A stretch of DNA of 64,000 bases, from the NCBI GenBank assembly GCA_964592595.1, contig CAZQFH010000017.1, positions 1 to 64,000 on the forward strand. The letters are read 5' to 3'. Numbering within the stretch: the first letter of the stretch is position 1; every line of letters begins with the position of its first letter. The stretch is from UBA5536 sp964592595 (lineage in GTDB: Bacteria; Bacteroidota; Bacteroidia; Bacteroidales; F082). The notes beneath the pieces are model-generated. The model was not told the DNA's origin. It saw nothing but the letters and a program-made list of their open reading frames with translations, and did not search any database. A program made the position numbers and the translations under genes. Below, one piece after another: positions 1 to 8,242 of the stretch.

Positions 1-152
1 TTTTTTTAATTATTTATGCTAATTTTTAGTTTATTAGTAAGTGCGAAACTTTAGAAAATAAATTTAATCAGCTTGAGATAAGTTAATAAATCGTATTTTT
101 TTTTAGCCATTTGATAAGCATTAAGTTTATAAATTTAGGGTGATACAAGGTA

Positions 153-184
153 TTGACTAGTGAAATGAAAAAATAGTAAGTTTG
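153..184 (+). promoter_or_regulatory. Bacteroidota-type promoter of the PIN gene
   Basis: A TTGAC element at 153-157 and a TAAGTTTG -7 box at 177-184 fit the Bacteroidota consensus (TTG near -33, TAnnTTTG at -7) with about 21 bases between them. The PIN gene starts 22 bases further on. The preceding 150 bases are AT-rich and show no gene. Confidence 0.5.
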
Positions 185-206
185 TAAAATGCAAAAAAGC
201 AATTAA

Positions 207-671
207 ATGAAACATAAGATATATATAGACACGTCCGTTTTTGGTGGAGTATTTGACGAGGAATTCTCTGAACATACTATGCCTCTTTTTGATCGCATCA
301 GGTCAGGTGAATTTATAGTATTGTTTTCAACAGTAACGCAAGATGAACTTGAAAGTGCACCCGAAAAAGTAAAAGAGCTTGTAAAAGGTCTTAGTGCTAA
401 CTTAACTGAGTTTATTGAAATTAGTACGGAAGCTGTTGATTTAGCAACTGAATACATAACTGAAAAGGTAGTTGGTCCAACAAGTTTTGCAGACTGTTTA
501 CATATTGCTTTAGCTACCATTAATAGAGCTGACTTTTTAGTGAGCTGGAATTTTAAACACATTGTAAATCTTGAAAGGATAAGAGGTTATAATTCAATAA
601 ACATTAAAAACGGATATAAGCAATTAGAAATACGTTCACCAAGAGAATTTGAAAAATATGAAGACGACTAA
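207..671 (+). CDS. PIN-domain protein, putative VapC-like toxin
   Basis: The 154-residue product starts YIDTSVFGG, the usual first acidic strand of PIN nucleases. Further acidic residues lie in TQDELES (about residue 50) and in SFADCLHIALA (about 95-105), where the Asp is the expected metal ligand. PIN proteins are Mg2+-dependent RNases and are often toxins. Downstream, a 50-residue reading frame overlaps the end by 14 bases, as expected for a toxin-antitoxin pair with the antitoxin second. The fold call rests on the spaced acidic residues and length. Toxin activity is inferred from the arrangement. Confidence 0.75.
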   Translation: MKHKIYIDTSVFGGVFDEEFSEHTMPLFDRIRSGEFIVLFSTVTQDELESAPEKVKELVKGLSANLTEFIEISTEAVDLATEYITEKVVGPTSFADCLHIALATINRADFLVSWNFKHIVNLERIRGYNSINIKNGYKQLEIRSPREFEKYEDD

Positions 672-810
672 AAAAGTATTTGATGCCGTTGGTTTTATGC
701 GTCAGCAAAGAGAAAAATTAAGTGAGAAGTTATCAAAAATGACAAAAGAGGAGATTATTGAATACTTCAGGAAGCGAAAAAATCAAACAACTATTAAGCC
801 GAGCGCTTAA
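658..810 (+). CDS. Small basic protein, candidate antitoxin of the PIN protein
   Basis: The frame opens with an ATG inside the last codons of the PIN gene and encodes 50 residues beginning MKTTKKVFDA. It is rich in Lys, Arg and Glu and predicted mostly helical (about residues 12-40, with KLSKMTKEEIIEYFRK). Small helical proteins directly overlapping PIN genes are commonly their antitoxins. No named antitoxin family was recognised, so the assignment rests on size, overlap and composition. The next gene starts 33 bases later with its own promoter box. Confidence 0.6.
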   Translation: MKTTKKVFDAVGFMRQQREKLSEKLSKMTKEEIIEYFRKRKNQTTIKPSA

Positions 811-830
811 GTGTTACAATTTCTTATCCC

Positions 831-838
831 TACTTTTG
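831..838 (+). promoter_or_regulatory. -7 box immediately upstream of the DUF3109 gene
   Basis: TACTTTTG matches the Bacteroidota -7 consensus exactly, and the ATG follows after only four bases (839-842). Transcription starting about 5-8 bases after the box would give a leaderless or nearly leaderless mRNA. Confidence 0.45.
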
Positions 839-842
839 CAGC

Positions 843-1412
843 ATGATAATCATCGACAATACCATTGTTAGCCAGGATTTTTTAGCAGCCAAATTCATTT
901 GTGATTTGCCGCGATGCAAAGGCGAATGTTGTGTGGCTGGTGATGCCGGTGCACCACTCGAAGAGGCCGAAATTAGTTTACTCGAAGATAACCTGGATGA
1001 GATAAAACCCTTTATGCGCCCCGAAGGAACACAGGTAGTGGAGCAGGACGGTGTTTTTGATTACGACGAAATGGGACAATATGTTACGCCTTTGGTAAAC
1101 GGGGAAGAATGTGCTTTTGTGGATTTCCATGAAAATGGAACAGCTTTTTGCGCCATCGAAAAGGCTTGGAATGCGGGAAAAAGTAGTTTTCGCAAGCCGG
1201 TTAGTTGTCACCTTTATCCTGTGAGACTGGTCGAAAAGGATGGCTTTATTCATGTTAATTATCATCAGTGGAGCATTTGTGTTCCCGCTAAGCGAAAAGG
1301 TGAAAAAGCAGGACTGCCTTTATATAAATTTTTGAAGGATGCCCTGGTTCGTCGCTTTGGAGAAGACTGGTACAACCGGCTCGAAAAGGAAGCCACAGCA
1401 AAAGGTTATTGA
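843..1412 (+). CDS. DUF3109 family cysteine-rich protein
   Basis: The 189-residue protein carries a cysteine pattern typical of DUF3109: CDLPRCKGECC near residues 20-30, then single cysteines in EECAFV, FCAIE, SCHLYPVR and SICVP. The spacing suggests a metal or Fe-S cluster site, as in related YkgJ-type proteins, but the biochemical role is unknown. There is no signal peptide, so it is probably cytosolic. It is a single-gene unit between the PIN pair and the blaI promoter. The family call is fairly secure; metal binding is inferred. Confidence 0.8.
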   Translation: MIIIDNTIVSQDFLAAKFICDLPRCKGECCVAGDAGAPLEEAEISLLEDNLDEIKPFMRPEGTQVVEQDGVFDYDEMGQYVTPLVNGEECAFVDFHENGTAFCAIEKAWNAGKSSFRKPVSCHLYPVRLVEKDGFIHVNYHQWSICVPAKRKGEKAGLPLYKFLKDALVRRFGEDWYNRLEKEATAKGY

Positions 1413-1452
1413 TCCGTTAACAGCTCAAAATCAACCGGTCACAATTTATTTC

Positions 1453-1482
1453 TTGACTTTTTTCAATATTGGTTTACTTTTG
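1453..1482 (+). promoter_or_regulatory. Promoter of the blaI-blaR1 operon
   Basis: TTGAC at 1453-1457 and TACTTTTG at 1475-1482 are spaced like a Bacteroidota promoter. The BlaI-type operator (1493-1508) begins 10 bases downstream of the -7 box, over the expected transcription start, a position suited to repression. Confidence 0.55.
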
Positions 1483-1492
1483 TACAATATTT

Positions 1493-1508
1493 AACTAAAA
1501 AATTAGTT
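1493..1508. promoter_or_regulatory. Candidate BlaI operator, copy 1
   Basis: AACTAA-AAAA-TTAGTT is an inverted repeat with 6-bp arms and a 4-base centre, sitting between the promoter and the blaI start. The same 16 bases recur exactly at 3194-3209. BlaI/MecI proteins bind short dyads and repress their own operon. Confidence 0.55.
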
Positions 1509-1531
1509 ATAAAACTATCAACTTAGTTACG

Positions 1532-1912
1532 ATGAAAGAACTTACCAAGGCAGAAGAACAGATCATGCATGAATTGTGGAGGCTCGAAAAAGCTTTTGTC
1601 AATGATATTCTGGAACAGCTTCCCGAACCTAAACCTGCTTACAATACGGTTTCGACAATAGTAAGGATACTTGAACGCAAGGGGTTTGTCGGGCATGAAG
1701 CTTTTGGTAAAAGTCATCAGTATTTTCCGGTGATTACTAAAAAAGAGTATTCACAACATTTGGTAAAAAATTTAGCTGGAAATTATTTCAGTAATTCTGT
1801 GAAGCAAATGTTTTCGTTTTTCTCCAAGGAAAAAAAGCTTAGTCTTTCAGAGTTGGAGGAGTTGAAGCGCATGATTGAAAAGGAGATAGAACAAAAATCT
1901 ACAAATCAATAA
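1532..1912 (+). CDS. BlaI/MecI/CopY family transcriptional repressor
   Basis: The 126-residue winged-helix protein starts with the family signature (KELTKAEEQIMHELWRL) and has the recognition-helix region PAYNTVSTIVRILERKGF at about residues 36-53. The C-terminal helices, rich in Lys and Glu, fit the dimerisation domain. BlaI-type repressors are released when the partner membrane peptidase is activated. The partner gene follows after two bases, so they form one operon. The dyad upstream suggests autorepression. The inducing signal is unknown; in Bacteroidota these pairs are not restricted to beta-lactam response. Confidence 0.88.
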   Translation: MKELTKAEEQIMHELWRLEKAFVNDILEQLPEPKPAYNTVSTIVRILERKGFVGHEAFGKSHQYFPVITKKEYSQHLVKNLAGNYFSNSVKQMFSFFSKEKKLSLSELEELKRMIEKEIEQKSTNQ

Positions 1913-1914
1913 AC

Positions 1915-3177
1915 ATGGAAACCCTGCTCTATTGGAATTTTCGTGCAGCAATTTACCTGTTGATTTTTACGGTAGCTTATCTGCTGATTTTGCGGCGAAA
2001 CGCCAGTGTGGGTTTCAATCGGTTTTATATACTTTTGAGTAGCTTTTTGGCAATGATTTTACCCATTTTACCTTTGGATGTTTATGACTTTAGTCTTACT
2101 AATTTATTGCCAGCCGTTATGTTGCCAGAGGTATTAATCAATCCTTTAACTGAGTCAGAAAAAGTAGTTGTTGAGCAAAGCGGCATTAGTTTTAGCATAT
2201 TTAATGTATTCGCTCTGATCTGTTTAGGGTTTTTATTGCAGTATGTTTTTAAACTCCTGCTGATAGGTTCTCTGATTATTCGTGTCAAAGCTGAATCAAA
2301 TCATGGCATGAAAATCGTCAGGTTGGATAGTGATAAAATACCTTTCTCATTTTTCAATTGGTTTTTTGTGTCGTACGATTTGCTCAGCGATCAGCGTTTT
2401 TATGCAGTGCTGGCGCATGAAAAAGCTCATGCCGATCGGCTTCATTCGCTTGATATTATTTATTTTGAGTTATTACAGGCTGTTTTTTGGTATCATCCGG
2501 CCTGGTATTTTTTACGTAGCGAACTGAAAACCATGCACGAATTTGAAGCAGATCAGCTGGCAATAAAAAAAATAAACAGATCAATTTACCAAAGAACTTT
2601 GTTGGAGCTAACCACCTATGGCGGCATGCTTTGGCTTACAAATCCGTTTAACGTATCACTTATTAAAAAACGTATGCTTATGATGAATCAAATCAAGGGA
2701 ACCAAGCCTGCCCATAAATGGCTTAAATTTGCTTTACTCCTGCCTTTTTTTGTTGCAGCAGTTTTTATTCAATCCTGCAATTTTGCAACAGACACAATGG
2801 AAGAAGTAAAACTGGAAGATGATCAAACACCTGCTTTTAAGCAAGAACAAGCAATTGGCGAAGAAGTGTTTACTGTAGTTGAAGTGATGCCCGAATTCCC
2901 TGGTGGAGCCACTGCCATGATGAATTTTATTGCTAGCAACATCAGTTATCCCGAGCAGGCTCGTCGCGATACCATACAAGGTAAGGTGTATATAAATTTC
3001 GTTATTGAAAAAGATGGCGCAGTATCTAATGTAAAAATTCTCAGAGGTATTGGAGGTGGCTGCGACGAAGAAGCCAAACGGGTAGTGGCATTAATGCCTA
3101 AATGGACACCTGGCTATCAAAGAGGCCAAGCCGTTCGCGTATCTTTTAATTTGCCTGTTAGATTTAAACTGAACTAA
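1915..3177 (+). CDS. BlaR1-type M56 membrane peptidase with TonB-like C-terminus
   Basis: The 420-residue protein has several N-terminal membrane segments (within about residues 10-125 and again at about 272-290) and a zinc-peptidase motif HEKAH at residues 168-172, followed by MHEFEADQLA, the expected downstream glutamate region. From about residue 325 there is a TonB C-terminal domain (MPEFPGG, then SYPEQARRDTIQGKVYINF). Canonical BlaR1 carries a penicillin-binding sensor there instead. This peptidase/TonB_C architecture is common in Bacteroidota. It probably cleaves or releases the upstream BlaI-type repressor. The ligand cannot be told from the sequence. Confidence 0.85.
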   Translation: METLLYWNFRAAIYLLIFTVAYLLILRRNASVGFNRFYILLSSFLAMILPILPLDVYDFSLTNLLPAVMLPEVLINPLTESEKVVVEQSGISFSIFNVFALICLGFLLQYVFKLLLIGSLIIRVKAESNHGMKIVRLDSDKIPFSFFNWFFVSYDLLSDQRFYAVLAHEKAHADRLHSLDIIYFELLQAVFWYHPAWYFLRSELKTMHEFEADQLAIKKINRSIYQRTLLELTTYGGMLWLTNPFNVSLIKKRMLMMNQIKGTKPAHKWLKFALLLPFFVAAVFIQSCNFATDTMEEVKLEDDQTPAFKQEQAIGEEVFTVVEVMPEFPGGATAMMNFIASNISYPEQARRDTIQGKVYINFVIEKDGAVSNVKILRGIGGGCDEEAKRVVALMPKWTPGYQRGQAVRVSFNLPVRFKLN

Positions 3178-3193
3178 TTTTTTTCCATTATAT

Positions 3194-3209
3194 AACTAAA
3201 AAATTAGTT
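3194..3209. promoter_or_regulatory. Candidate BlaI operator, copy 2
   Basis: This is the exact 16-base match to the dyad at 1493-1508 (AACTAAAA then AATTAGTT), located 17 bases after the blaR1 stop and before the structured repeats. Position suggests either a second unit controlled by the repressor or a distal site for looping. No convincing -7 box is visible next to it. Confidence 0.4.
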
Positions 3210-3253
3210 TGAAATGCTGACTGCTTTAAGCTTTCAGGCAGTTATACAAAAAC

Positions 3254-3323
3254 GAAACAGGCGCCTGCGGGGAGCAGTGCGCCTGTGTCAATAGGAGAAA
3301 ATTGAAATGTATAACCAAAACCG
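3254..3323. repeat. Structured 70-nt repeat, copy 1
   Basis: The 5' part folds into a long hairpin: ACAGGCGC (3257-3264) pairs with GCGCCTGT (3279-3286), and inside it CTGC (3265-3268) pairs with GCAG (3274-3277) over a GGGGA loop, with one bulged T. Downstream on the plus strand comes AGGAG and an ATG at 3307 opening an 18-codon frame starting MYNQNR. Read on the minus strand, the hairpin is followed by a T-rich run, so it could also terminate transcription. The 344-base gap 3178-3521 holds this copy, copy 2 and the second operator. No ordinary gene is seen in it. Confidence 0.75.
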
Positions 3324-3430
3324 ACATTTAAACATGTATAGATTTGAATTGTTCGATGTGTGACTGAAAAAATGCTCACTTTTTATGAAAAATTGTTCAA
3401 ACAGTTGAAAAACAGTAGTATAAAACAAAA

Positions 3431-3500
3431 GAAACAGGCGTCTGCGGGGAGCAGTACGCCTGTGTCAATAGGAGAAAATTGAAATGTATAACCAAAACCG
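3431..3500. repeat. Structured 70-nt repeat, copy 2
   Basis: This copy is identical to 3254-3323 except at two positions: T3441 instead of C, and A3456 instead of G. These two bases pair with each other in the stem, so the hairpin is kept by a compensatory change. The AGGAG/ATG part (ATG at 3484, again MYNQNR) is conserved. On the minus strand the hairpin lies just past the end of the YceI gene (3522) and is followed by TTTCTTTTGTTTT, so it may terminate the minus-strand operon. Confidence 0.75.
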
Positions 3501-3521
3501 TAATATAAACAGTGAACAGTT

Positions 3522-4085
3522 TTATTTGTTCAAGGGTTCGAGTAAAATATCAACATTTACTTCAATTTTTTCTGCAATATTGGTAATTACAGCCTGTGGG
3601 ATTTTAATATCATAATCGGCCACAGCTACATAAAATGTTGATTTACCGTGTATTTTATCATCTTTTACTTCAAAAGTTCCTTGTTCCGAAATTTTTTGAG
3701 TCATGCCATGAATTGTTAAGTCGCCTTCGATTTTAGCTTGATAAGTACCGGATTTCTGAAAATCAATTTCATTCAAATTCGTCACTGTACCCGTGAAGGT
3801 TGCATTAGGAAATTTATGACTTTCCACATAATTTTCGTTAAAGTGTTCTTGCATCAGAGCTTTTTCAAACTGAAAGGATTTCATCAGAACACGAAAAATG
3901 AAATCCCCATTTGATATATCCAGTGCGCTGTTAACCTGATTATTAAAAGCTTCAATTTTTTCTGCCGGAGCAGTTGAATAAAAGTGAATCTTACCATTTT
4001 TTGTGATGTATTTTTGAGCCTGTATTTGAAGATTAATAGCCATTGCAGCAATGATGATTAAAGCAATTTGTTTTTTCATTTTCAT
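3522..4085 (-). CDS. YceI-family periplasmic protein, paralogue A
   Basis: The 187-residue product has a signal peptide (to about residue 24, ending IQAQ) and the YceI lipocalin-like fold. Recognisable features are FYSTAPAEKIEAFNNQ after the first strand, SALDISNG, the block MQEHFNENYVESHKFP at about 75-90, and GDLTIHGMTQ at about 123-133. YceI proteins bind isoprenoid or other hydrophobic molecules in the periplasm; the ligand here is unknown. It is the last gene of a minus-strand cluster, 14 bases after the OB-fold gene. A second YceI gene (8243-8800) lies in the same cluster. Confidence 0.88.
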   Translation of the reverse strand: MKMKKQIALIIIAAMAINLQIQAQKYITKNGKIHFYSTAPAEKIEAFNNQVNSALDISNGDFIFRVLMKSFQFEKALMQEHFNENYVESHKFPNATFTGTVTNLNEIDFQKSGTYQAKIEGDLTIHGMTQKISEQGTFEVKDDKIHGKSTFYVAVADYDIKIPQAVITNIAEKIEVNVDILLEPLNK

Positions 4086-4099
4086 TTTTTTTTGATTGA

Positions 4100-4528
4100 T
4101 TAATAAATGATACTGCCATGTTCAAGAACCACATCAGTTTGATTGTATCCGGTACAAAAACCTTTTAAAGTTATATTTTGCCCTGTAGTTATTTCAGATA
4201 GCTGTTCATTTTGGAGCATACTCACGCGCACGCCTTCGTTTCCAAACATACCTTCGGAAAAGATAAAATAGAATATAATTTGATTATCAACATATTCTAT
4301 TTGATCAAGTGTACCGGATAATTGTATCATTTTGCCCACAAAATTTTGATTTGCCTCTGTTTCGTTATTCCTAAATGTTTCAAAGCATGCTTTGGTGCTT
4401 ATGCTGTGCTCGGGTTCGAGTTGGGCATAATCGGGATGTGCTTTGTTGTAAACAAATACATAAACGTAGCTGGCAGCTGCAATTCCAATTACAGCAAGAA
4501 CAGCCAGTATTTTCATCCATTTTTTCAT
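4100..4528 (-). CDS. Small membrane-anchored OB-fold (tRNA_anti-like) protein
   Basis: Starting at the ATG at 4528 (MKKWMKILAV), the 142-residue product has one N-terminal membrane segment (about residues 5-25). A periplasmic OB-type domain resembling the tRNA_anti-like family follows: FVGKMIQLSGTLDQI, later TLKGFCTGYN. A longer frame reaches 4603, but its extra residues look non-coding and would place the hydrophobic anchor internally. These small OB proteins often accompany YceI genes in Bacteroidota. It lies 102 bases after the LytTR regulator. No function is known. Confidence 0.7.
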   Translation of the reverse strand: MKKWMKILAVLAVIGIAAASYVYVFVYNKAHPDYAQLEPEHSISTKACFETFRNNETEANQNFVGKMIQLSGTLDQIEYVDNQIIFYFIFSEGMFGNEGVRVSMLQNEQLSEITTGQNITLKGFCTGYNQTDVVLEHGSIIY

Positions 4529-4630
4529 TTTGAGGTAATTTTTTGGATTAGTTGCAGCAAAGATAGTCCTGACTATAAACTCTTGAAATTCATTATAGTT
4601 CAACAGGAAAAATTACCAACTAAACAGGAA

Positions 4631-5401
4631 TTATTGTCCGCTGAGCCAATCTCTGAAATGCGGTGAACGGTCGGTGCTGCTGATTGTTTCGATCGGGCAT
4701 TGAGGTTTTAAAATCACTTTTATTCGTGATTTGCTGTAGGTGTGTAACTTTTCAATGGCTTCAAAACTGATGATCGTCGCGCGATTAATTCTAAAAAACT
4801 GTTGTTTATCGAGCTGCTGTTCCAGTTGGTCAAGGCTAAGATCTAACGGAAATCTGCTGCCATCGCCAAGCATGGCAAAAACAATTTTATCTTCAATATA
4901 AAAATAGGCTACCTCTTCGGTCTTAAAAGTTTTTATCTGGCTGCCCAGCTTAACCATGAAGCGTTTAATATTTTTTGGACTTTTAAGTGTTTCGAGACTG
5001 GTTATTAATTGATTAAAATCAGGAATATCAAATGATTTGCGTTGATTTTTAAATTTTTGAACAGCTTTTTCAAGTGCTTCTTTTTTAATCGGTTTTAGCA
5101 GGTAATCCAGGCTGTTTACCTCAAAAGCTTTGATGGCAAACTCATCGTAAGCGGTCATAAAAATTACCGGACAGTTCACTTTCACCTGTTTGAAAATCTC
5201 GAAACTGTTTCCATCTGCAAGTTGTATATCCAGCAAAATCAGATCAGGCATGGGATTGCTTTTCAGGTAATTAACACTGGAACTGATATTATCGCAGGTA
5301 TCAAGCCAAGTGGTTTCGGGTGCTATTTCCAAGAAAAGCCTTTTTTGCCGATTGGCAGTGGCTTGTTCGTCTTCAATTTGTAAAACGGTAAATGTTTTCA
5401 T
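4631..5401 (-). CDS. LytTR-family response regulator
   Basis: The 256-residue protein has a receiver domain with acidic pocket E10/D11, phospho-acceptor D58 in LLDIQLADG, Thr/Ala in MTAYDEF and Lys in LLKPIKKEA. A LytTR DNA-binding domain follows from about residue 150 (FMVKLGSQIKTFKTEEVAYF, FFRINRATIISFEAI). It overlaps the stop of the sensor kinase gene by four bases, so the two are translationally coupled partners. LytTR regulators bind paired direct repeats, but I saw no clear pair upstream of the cluster. Confidence 0.93.
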   Translation of the reverse strand: MKTFTVLQIEDEQATANRQKRLFLEIAPETTWLDTCDNISSSVNYLKSNPMPDLILLDIQLADGNSFEIFKQVKVNCPVIFMTAYDEFAIKAFEVNSLDYLLKPIKKEALEKAVQKFKNQRKSFDIPDFNQLITSLETLKSPKNIKRFMVKLGSQIKTFKTEEVAYFYIEDKIVFAMLGDGSRFPLDLSLDQLEQQLDKQQFFRINRATIISFEAIEKLHTYSKSRIKVILKPQCPIETISSTDRSPHFRDWLSGQ

Positions 5402-8238
5402 TTAGGAATCAAAGGTAAATAAACGCAGAAATGAGTGTTGTTTTTTATTACCCGAATTTGTTTTCCTGCAAAATTCAGGTAACGTTCTTTAATGTTTTTA
5501 ATACCTAATCCGGTTGATTTTTCATTGTTTTGTTTGGGTTGAAGTTGATTGCAAAAAACAAGATCGTTTGCTTCTTGCGACAGCTTGATTTGAAGTGGAC
5601 TTGATCGGCTTGCCTGATTATGTTTTAAAGCATTTTCGGCCAGCATCTGCAGGCTCATAGGCGGAATCATCGTATCCATAGTTTTTTCTTCAAGGATTAT
5701 TTTCATAGTAAGGCCATTGCCATAACGTTTTTTTTGAAGTGCAAGGTAATTTTCGAGAAGCAGTAATTCTTCTGCGAGACGGATCAATTCGGTATCTCTG
5801 AATTGTAGAATTTGTCTGAAATAATCGCTGAGTTGTTCGGTGTATTCGACTGCTTCAGAGCTGTTTTCTTCTATCAAAGCCATCAATGTGCTAAAGCTGT
5901 TGAAAAGGAAATGTGGATTTACCTGATTGCGCAGGTTGCGGTATTCAAATTCAGCACGTTCGCGTTTTAACTGTTGTTCTTTGCGTATTTTTTTTATCCT
6001 ATAACGCATTATCATAATGACACTTATGAGCAACAAGAGCAAAGCCGGAATCCAGACATACCAACGTTTCCAAATAGGCTGTAAAATTTTTATGTGTTGT
6101 TTGATTACTGATTGTCCCAAATAGGCAGGGAGATTTTTTAGTTTGATTTGGAGTGTATATCCTCCTGGTTCCAGTGCATTGAAATGAATTTGACGTTCGC
6201 GCGTCAATCGAAAACCTTGGTCGTATCCCTGAAGTTGATATTCGAACTGTAAAAGTTCTGGTTGTGGATACCAAAGGGCTGTATAGCTGGCACTGATTTG
6301 ATTTTGTCGCGCCGCGAGTTTCAACAAAGGGTTGATCGTCAAGCTTTCACCAAAACTTTGAAGTTCTTCCAAAAAAAGCGTGGCTTTTCGATTGCCAAGT
6401 TGGTTGATGTTAGTCAGGATTTGAATTCCATGGGGTGTCCCGATAAAATAATCACCTTGCTTATTCTGTCCAATCGCGTTAAGGTTAGCCTGGTAAGCGC
6501 CAAGTCCGTAGGCGCGTGAAAGTGGATATACTTCCTGGCTTGCAGAATGGATCAGGTCTATCCCACCAGCAGTAACAGCAATCAAAAATTGGTTTCCAGC
6601 ATTTTTAAGTGCGGTTACTGTCATCGAACTTAATCCGTTTTCGGTTGTCAGATGGCTTAGTTTTCCTTTGTAAAAGCGATAAAGGCCATTATCAGAAGCA
6701 GAAAACCAAATACTTCCGTCATTTGCTTCAGCAATTGAATAAATGGAATTTACTGCCAGGGTATCCGGAAAAGCACGTTTAAAACGGCCTTTTTCGTAAT
6801 ATAGCAGGCCTTTTCCATCTGTTCCAAGCCAAATGCGCTTTTTGGAGTCTTTAAAGAGATGATATACATAATTGGCGCCTGGTTCGTTTTTTTGATCAAA
6901 TGATTCAAATTTGATTGCACTCTGCGCATTTGAAAGGATGGCTTTGGCAACCCCGCCCAAACTGGCAATCCACAGGGTATCACCCAAACTTTCGAGTGAG
7001 AGAATATTGTTGTTAATCAGGCCATTGCGTTCAGTAAATTGTCTAATAACTTTGTTGTTTGGATTGTAGCAAAGCAAACCCTGGTCGAATGTTCCTATCC
7101 AGATGCACTGATCTTCGGTTTGATGCAAACTGGTGATAAAAATATTTTCGAAAGCTGTTCCTTTCAGAGGATCATGAAATTCTTCATTCGATCTCATTTC
7201 GATAAGATGAAGACCTTCTGCACTCGCAATCCAAAGCGTATTATCATGATCCATTAAAACCGCCTGTATATCGTTAAAACCTGATATAAAGCGAATTAAT
7301 TGTCCAGCTGTCCAACCTATTGCTTTTTCGGTTGCGATCCATAATCCGCCATTTTTGGAAGGAATAAGGCTATGAATATTGCCGGGAAGAATATTTTCGG
7401 GAAAAGTGAATGTTTGAATTTGTGGATCTGTAAGGTCATAAGAGATCAGTTGTTCATTATTTTGGCTCATCCAAAGTTTATCTTCGGCAATCGCAAGCCT
7501 GTGGATCCTTTTAGCTGTTGAATGGTTGTGGGTAAATTGAGTAGTTTCAGGATTAAAATGACCAAATTCACCTGGCTGAAAACCCAGCCACAAACCGTTT
7601 TCCGGATCTGCGACCATAGCTGTTACGATAAAATCGGGCAGATCAGTAAATTGTTGAATAATAAATTCGTTTGCATTTTTGTTAATACCATAAATACCTG
7701 CATCGGTGGCTGCCCAAAGTGTTCGATTAGTATAAACAAGCTTGTAGATGTATGGGTTTAATTCATAATTAGCTGGTATAAAATGGATTAATTGCTTTTC
7801 TTTTGAAAGCAGATTTATACCTGCTCCATAGCTTCCGATCCAGATAGTGGAATCTTGGTTCTGGATTAGCGAAGAAATCGGTGCTGCAAGCTTTAAGAGG
7901 TGTTCAAAGGCTGTTGTGTTTGTCCTGAAAAGTAAATTTCCTTCCTTTAATCCGATATAGAAGCCTTTTTCTGTGAAAAGCATGGAGTTGACGCTTGCAT
8001 TTTTTAAGCTGTCGGGCAAGGCAATCAAACGGTAGTTGATACCATCGAATTGAAAAATGCCACCAGCTGTTCCTATGTGAAGTAATCCATTTTGATCTTC
8101 GGCCACGCAAATAATGGGTTTGTTATCCATAGATTGGCCGGGAATAAAGGATTTGATATACAAGGATTCGGCTTGAAGTGTGACAAACTTCAGGATAAAA
8201 ATGCAGCAGAAAAAAACCAGTCTTTTTACCAGCGACAT
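5398..8238 (-). CDS. Two-component sensor: beta-propeller, Y_Y_Y and LytS-type histidine kinase
   Basis: The 946-residue sensor has a signal peptide (about 1-23) and a long periplasmic region of repeated propeller blades of the IWIGSYGAG / LWIASLGGV type over about residues 40-600. A Y_Y_Y-like domain follows (FEYQLQGYDQGF, about 650-710), then one membrane segment at about 724-746. The cytoplasmic His_kinase domain has its phospho-histidine in PHFLFN (about 772-777), and the ATPase shows ENALKHN and GLGIKNIKERY. This reduced hybrid-sensor layout is typical of polysaccharide or envelope sensing in Bacteroidota. It lies four bases after the upstream YceI gene. Confidence 0.92.
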   Translation of the reverse strand: MSLVKRLVFFCCIFILKFVTLQAESLYIKSFIPGQSMDNKPIICVAEDQNGLLHIGTAGGIFQFDGINYRLIALPDSLKNASVNSMLFTEKGFYIGLKEGNLLFRTNTTAFEHLLKLAAPISSLIQNQDSTIWIGSYGAGINLLSKEKQLIHFIPANYELNPYIYKLVYTNRTLWAATDAGIYGINKNANEFIIQQFTDLPDFIVTAMVADPENGLWLGFQPGEFGHFNPETTQFTHNHSTAKRIHRLAIAEDKLWMSQNNEQLISYDLTDPQIQTFTFPENILPGNIHSLIPSKNGGLWIATEKAIGWTAGQLIRFISGFNDIQAVLMDHDNTLWIASAEGLHLIEMRSNEEFHDPLKGTAFENIFITSLHQTEDQCIWIGTFDQGLLCYNPNNKVIRQFTERNGLINNNILSLESLGDTLWIASLGGVAKAILSNAQSAIKFESFDQKNEPGANYVYHLFKDSKKRIWLGTDGKGLLYYEKGRFKRAFPDTLAVNSIYSIAEANDGSIWFSASDNGLYRFYKGKLSHLTTENGLSSMTVTALKNAGNQFLIAVTAGGIDLIHSASQEVYPLSRAYGLGAYQANLNAIGQNKQGDYFIGTPHGIQILTNINQLGNRKATLFLEELQSFGESLTINPLLKLAARQNQISASYTALWYPQPELLQFEYQLQGYDQGFRLTRERQIHFNALEPGGYTLQIKLKNLPAYLGQSVIKQHIKILQPIWKRWYVWIPALLLLLISVIMIMRYRIKKIRKEQQLKRERAEFEYRNLRNQVNPHFLFNSFSTLMALIEENSSEAVEYTEQLSDYFRQILQFRDTELIRLAEELLLLENYLALQKKRYGNGLTMKIILEEKTMDTMIPPMSLQMLAENALKHNQASRSSPLQIKLSQEANDLVFCNQLQPKQNNEKSTGLGIKNIKERYLNFAGKQIRVIKNNTHFCVYLPLIPK

Positions 8239-8242
8239 CTGT

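Noticed and set aside
203..562. 119-residue frame on the minus strand
   Set aside because: It lies entirely opposite the PIN gene, has a Ser-rich composition typical of antisense frames and no promoter.
3254..3500. CRISPR array or integron attC sites
   Set aside because: Only two copies with 107 bases between them, internal long hairpin, no cas genes, and no core sites of the attC type.
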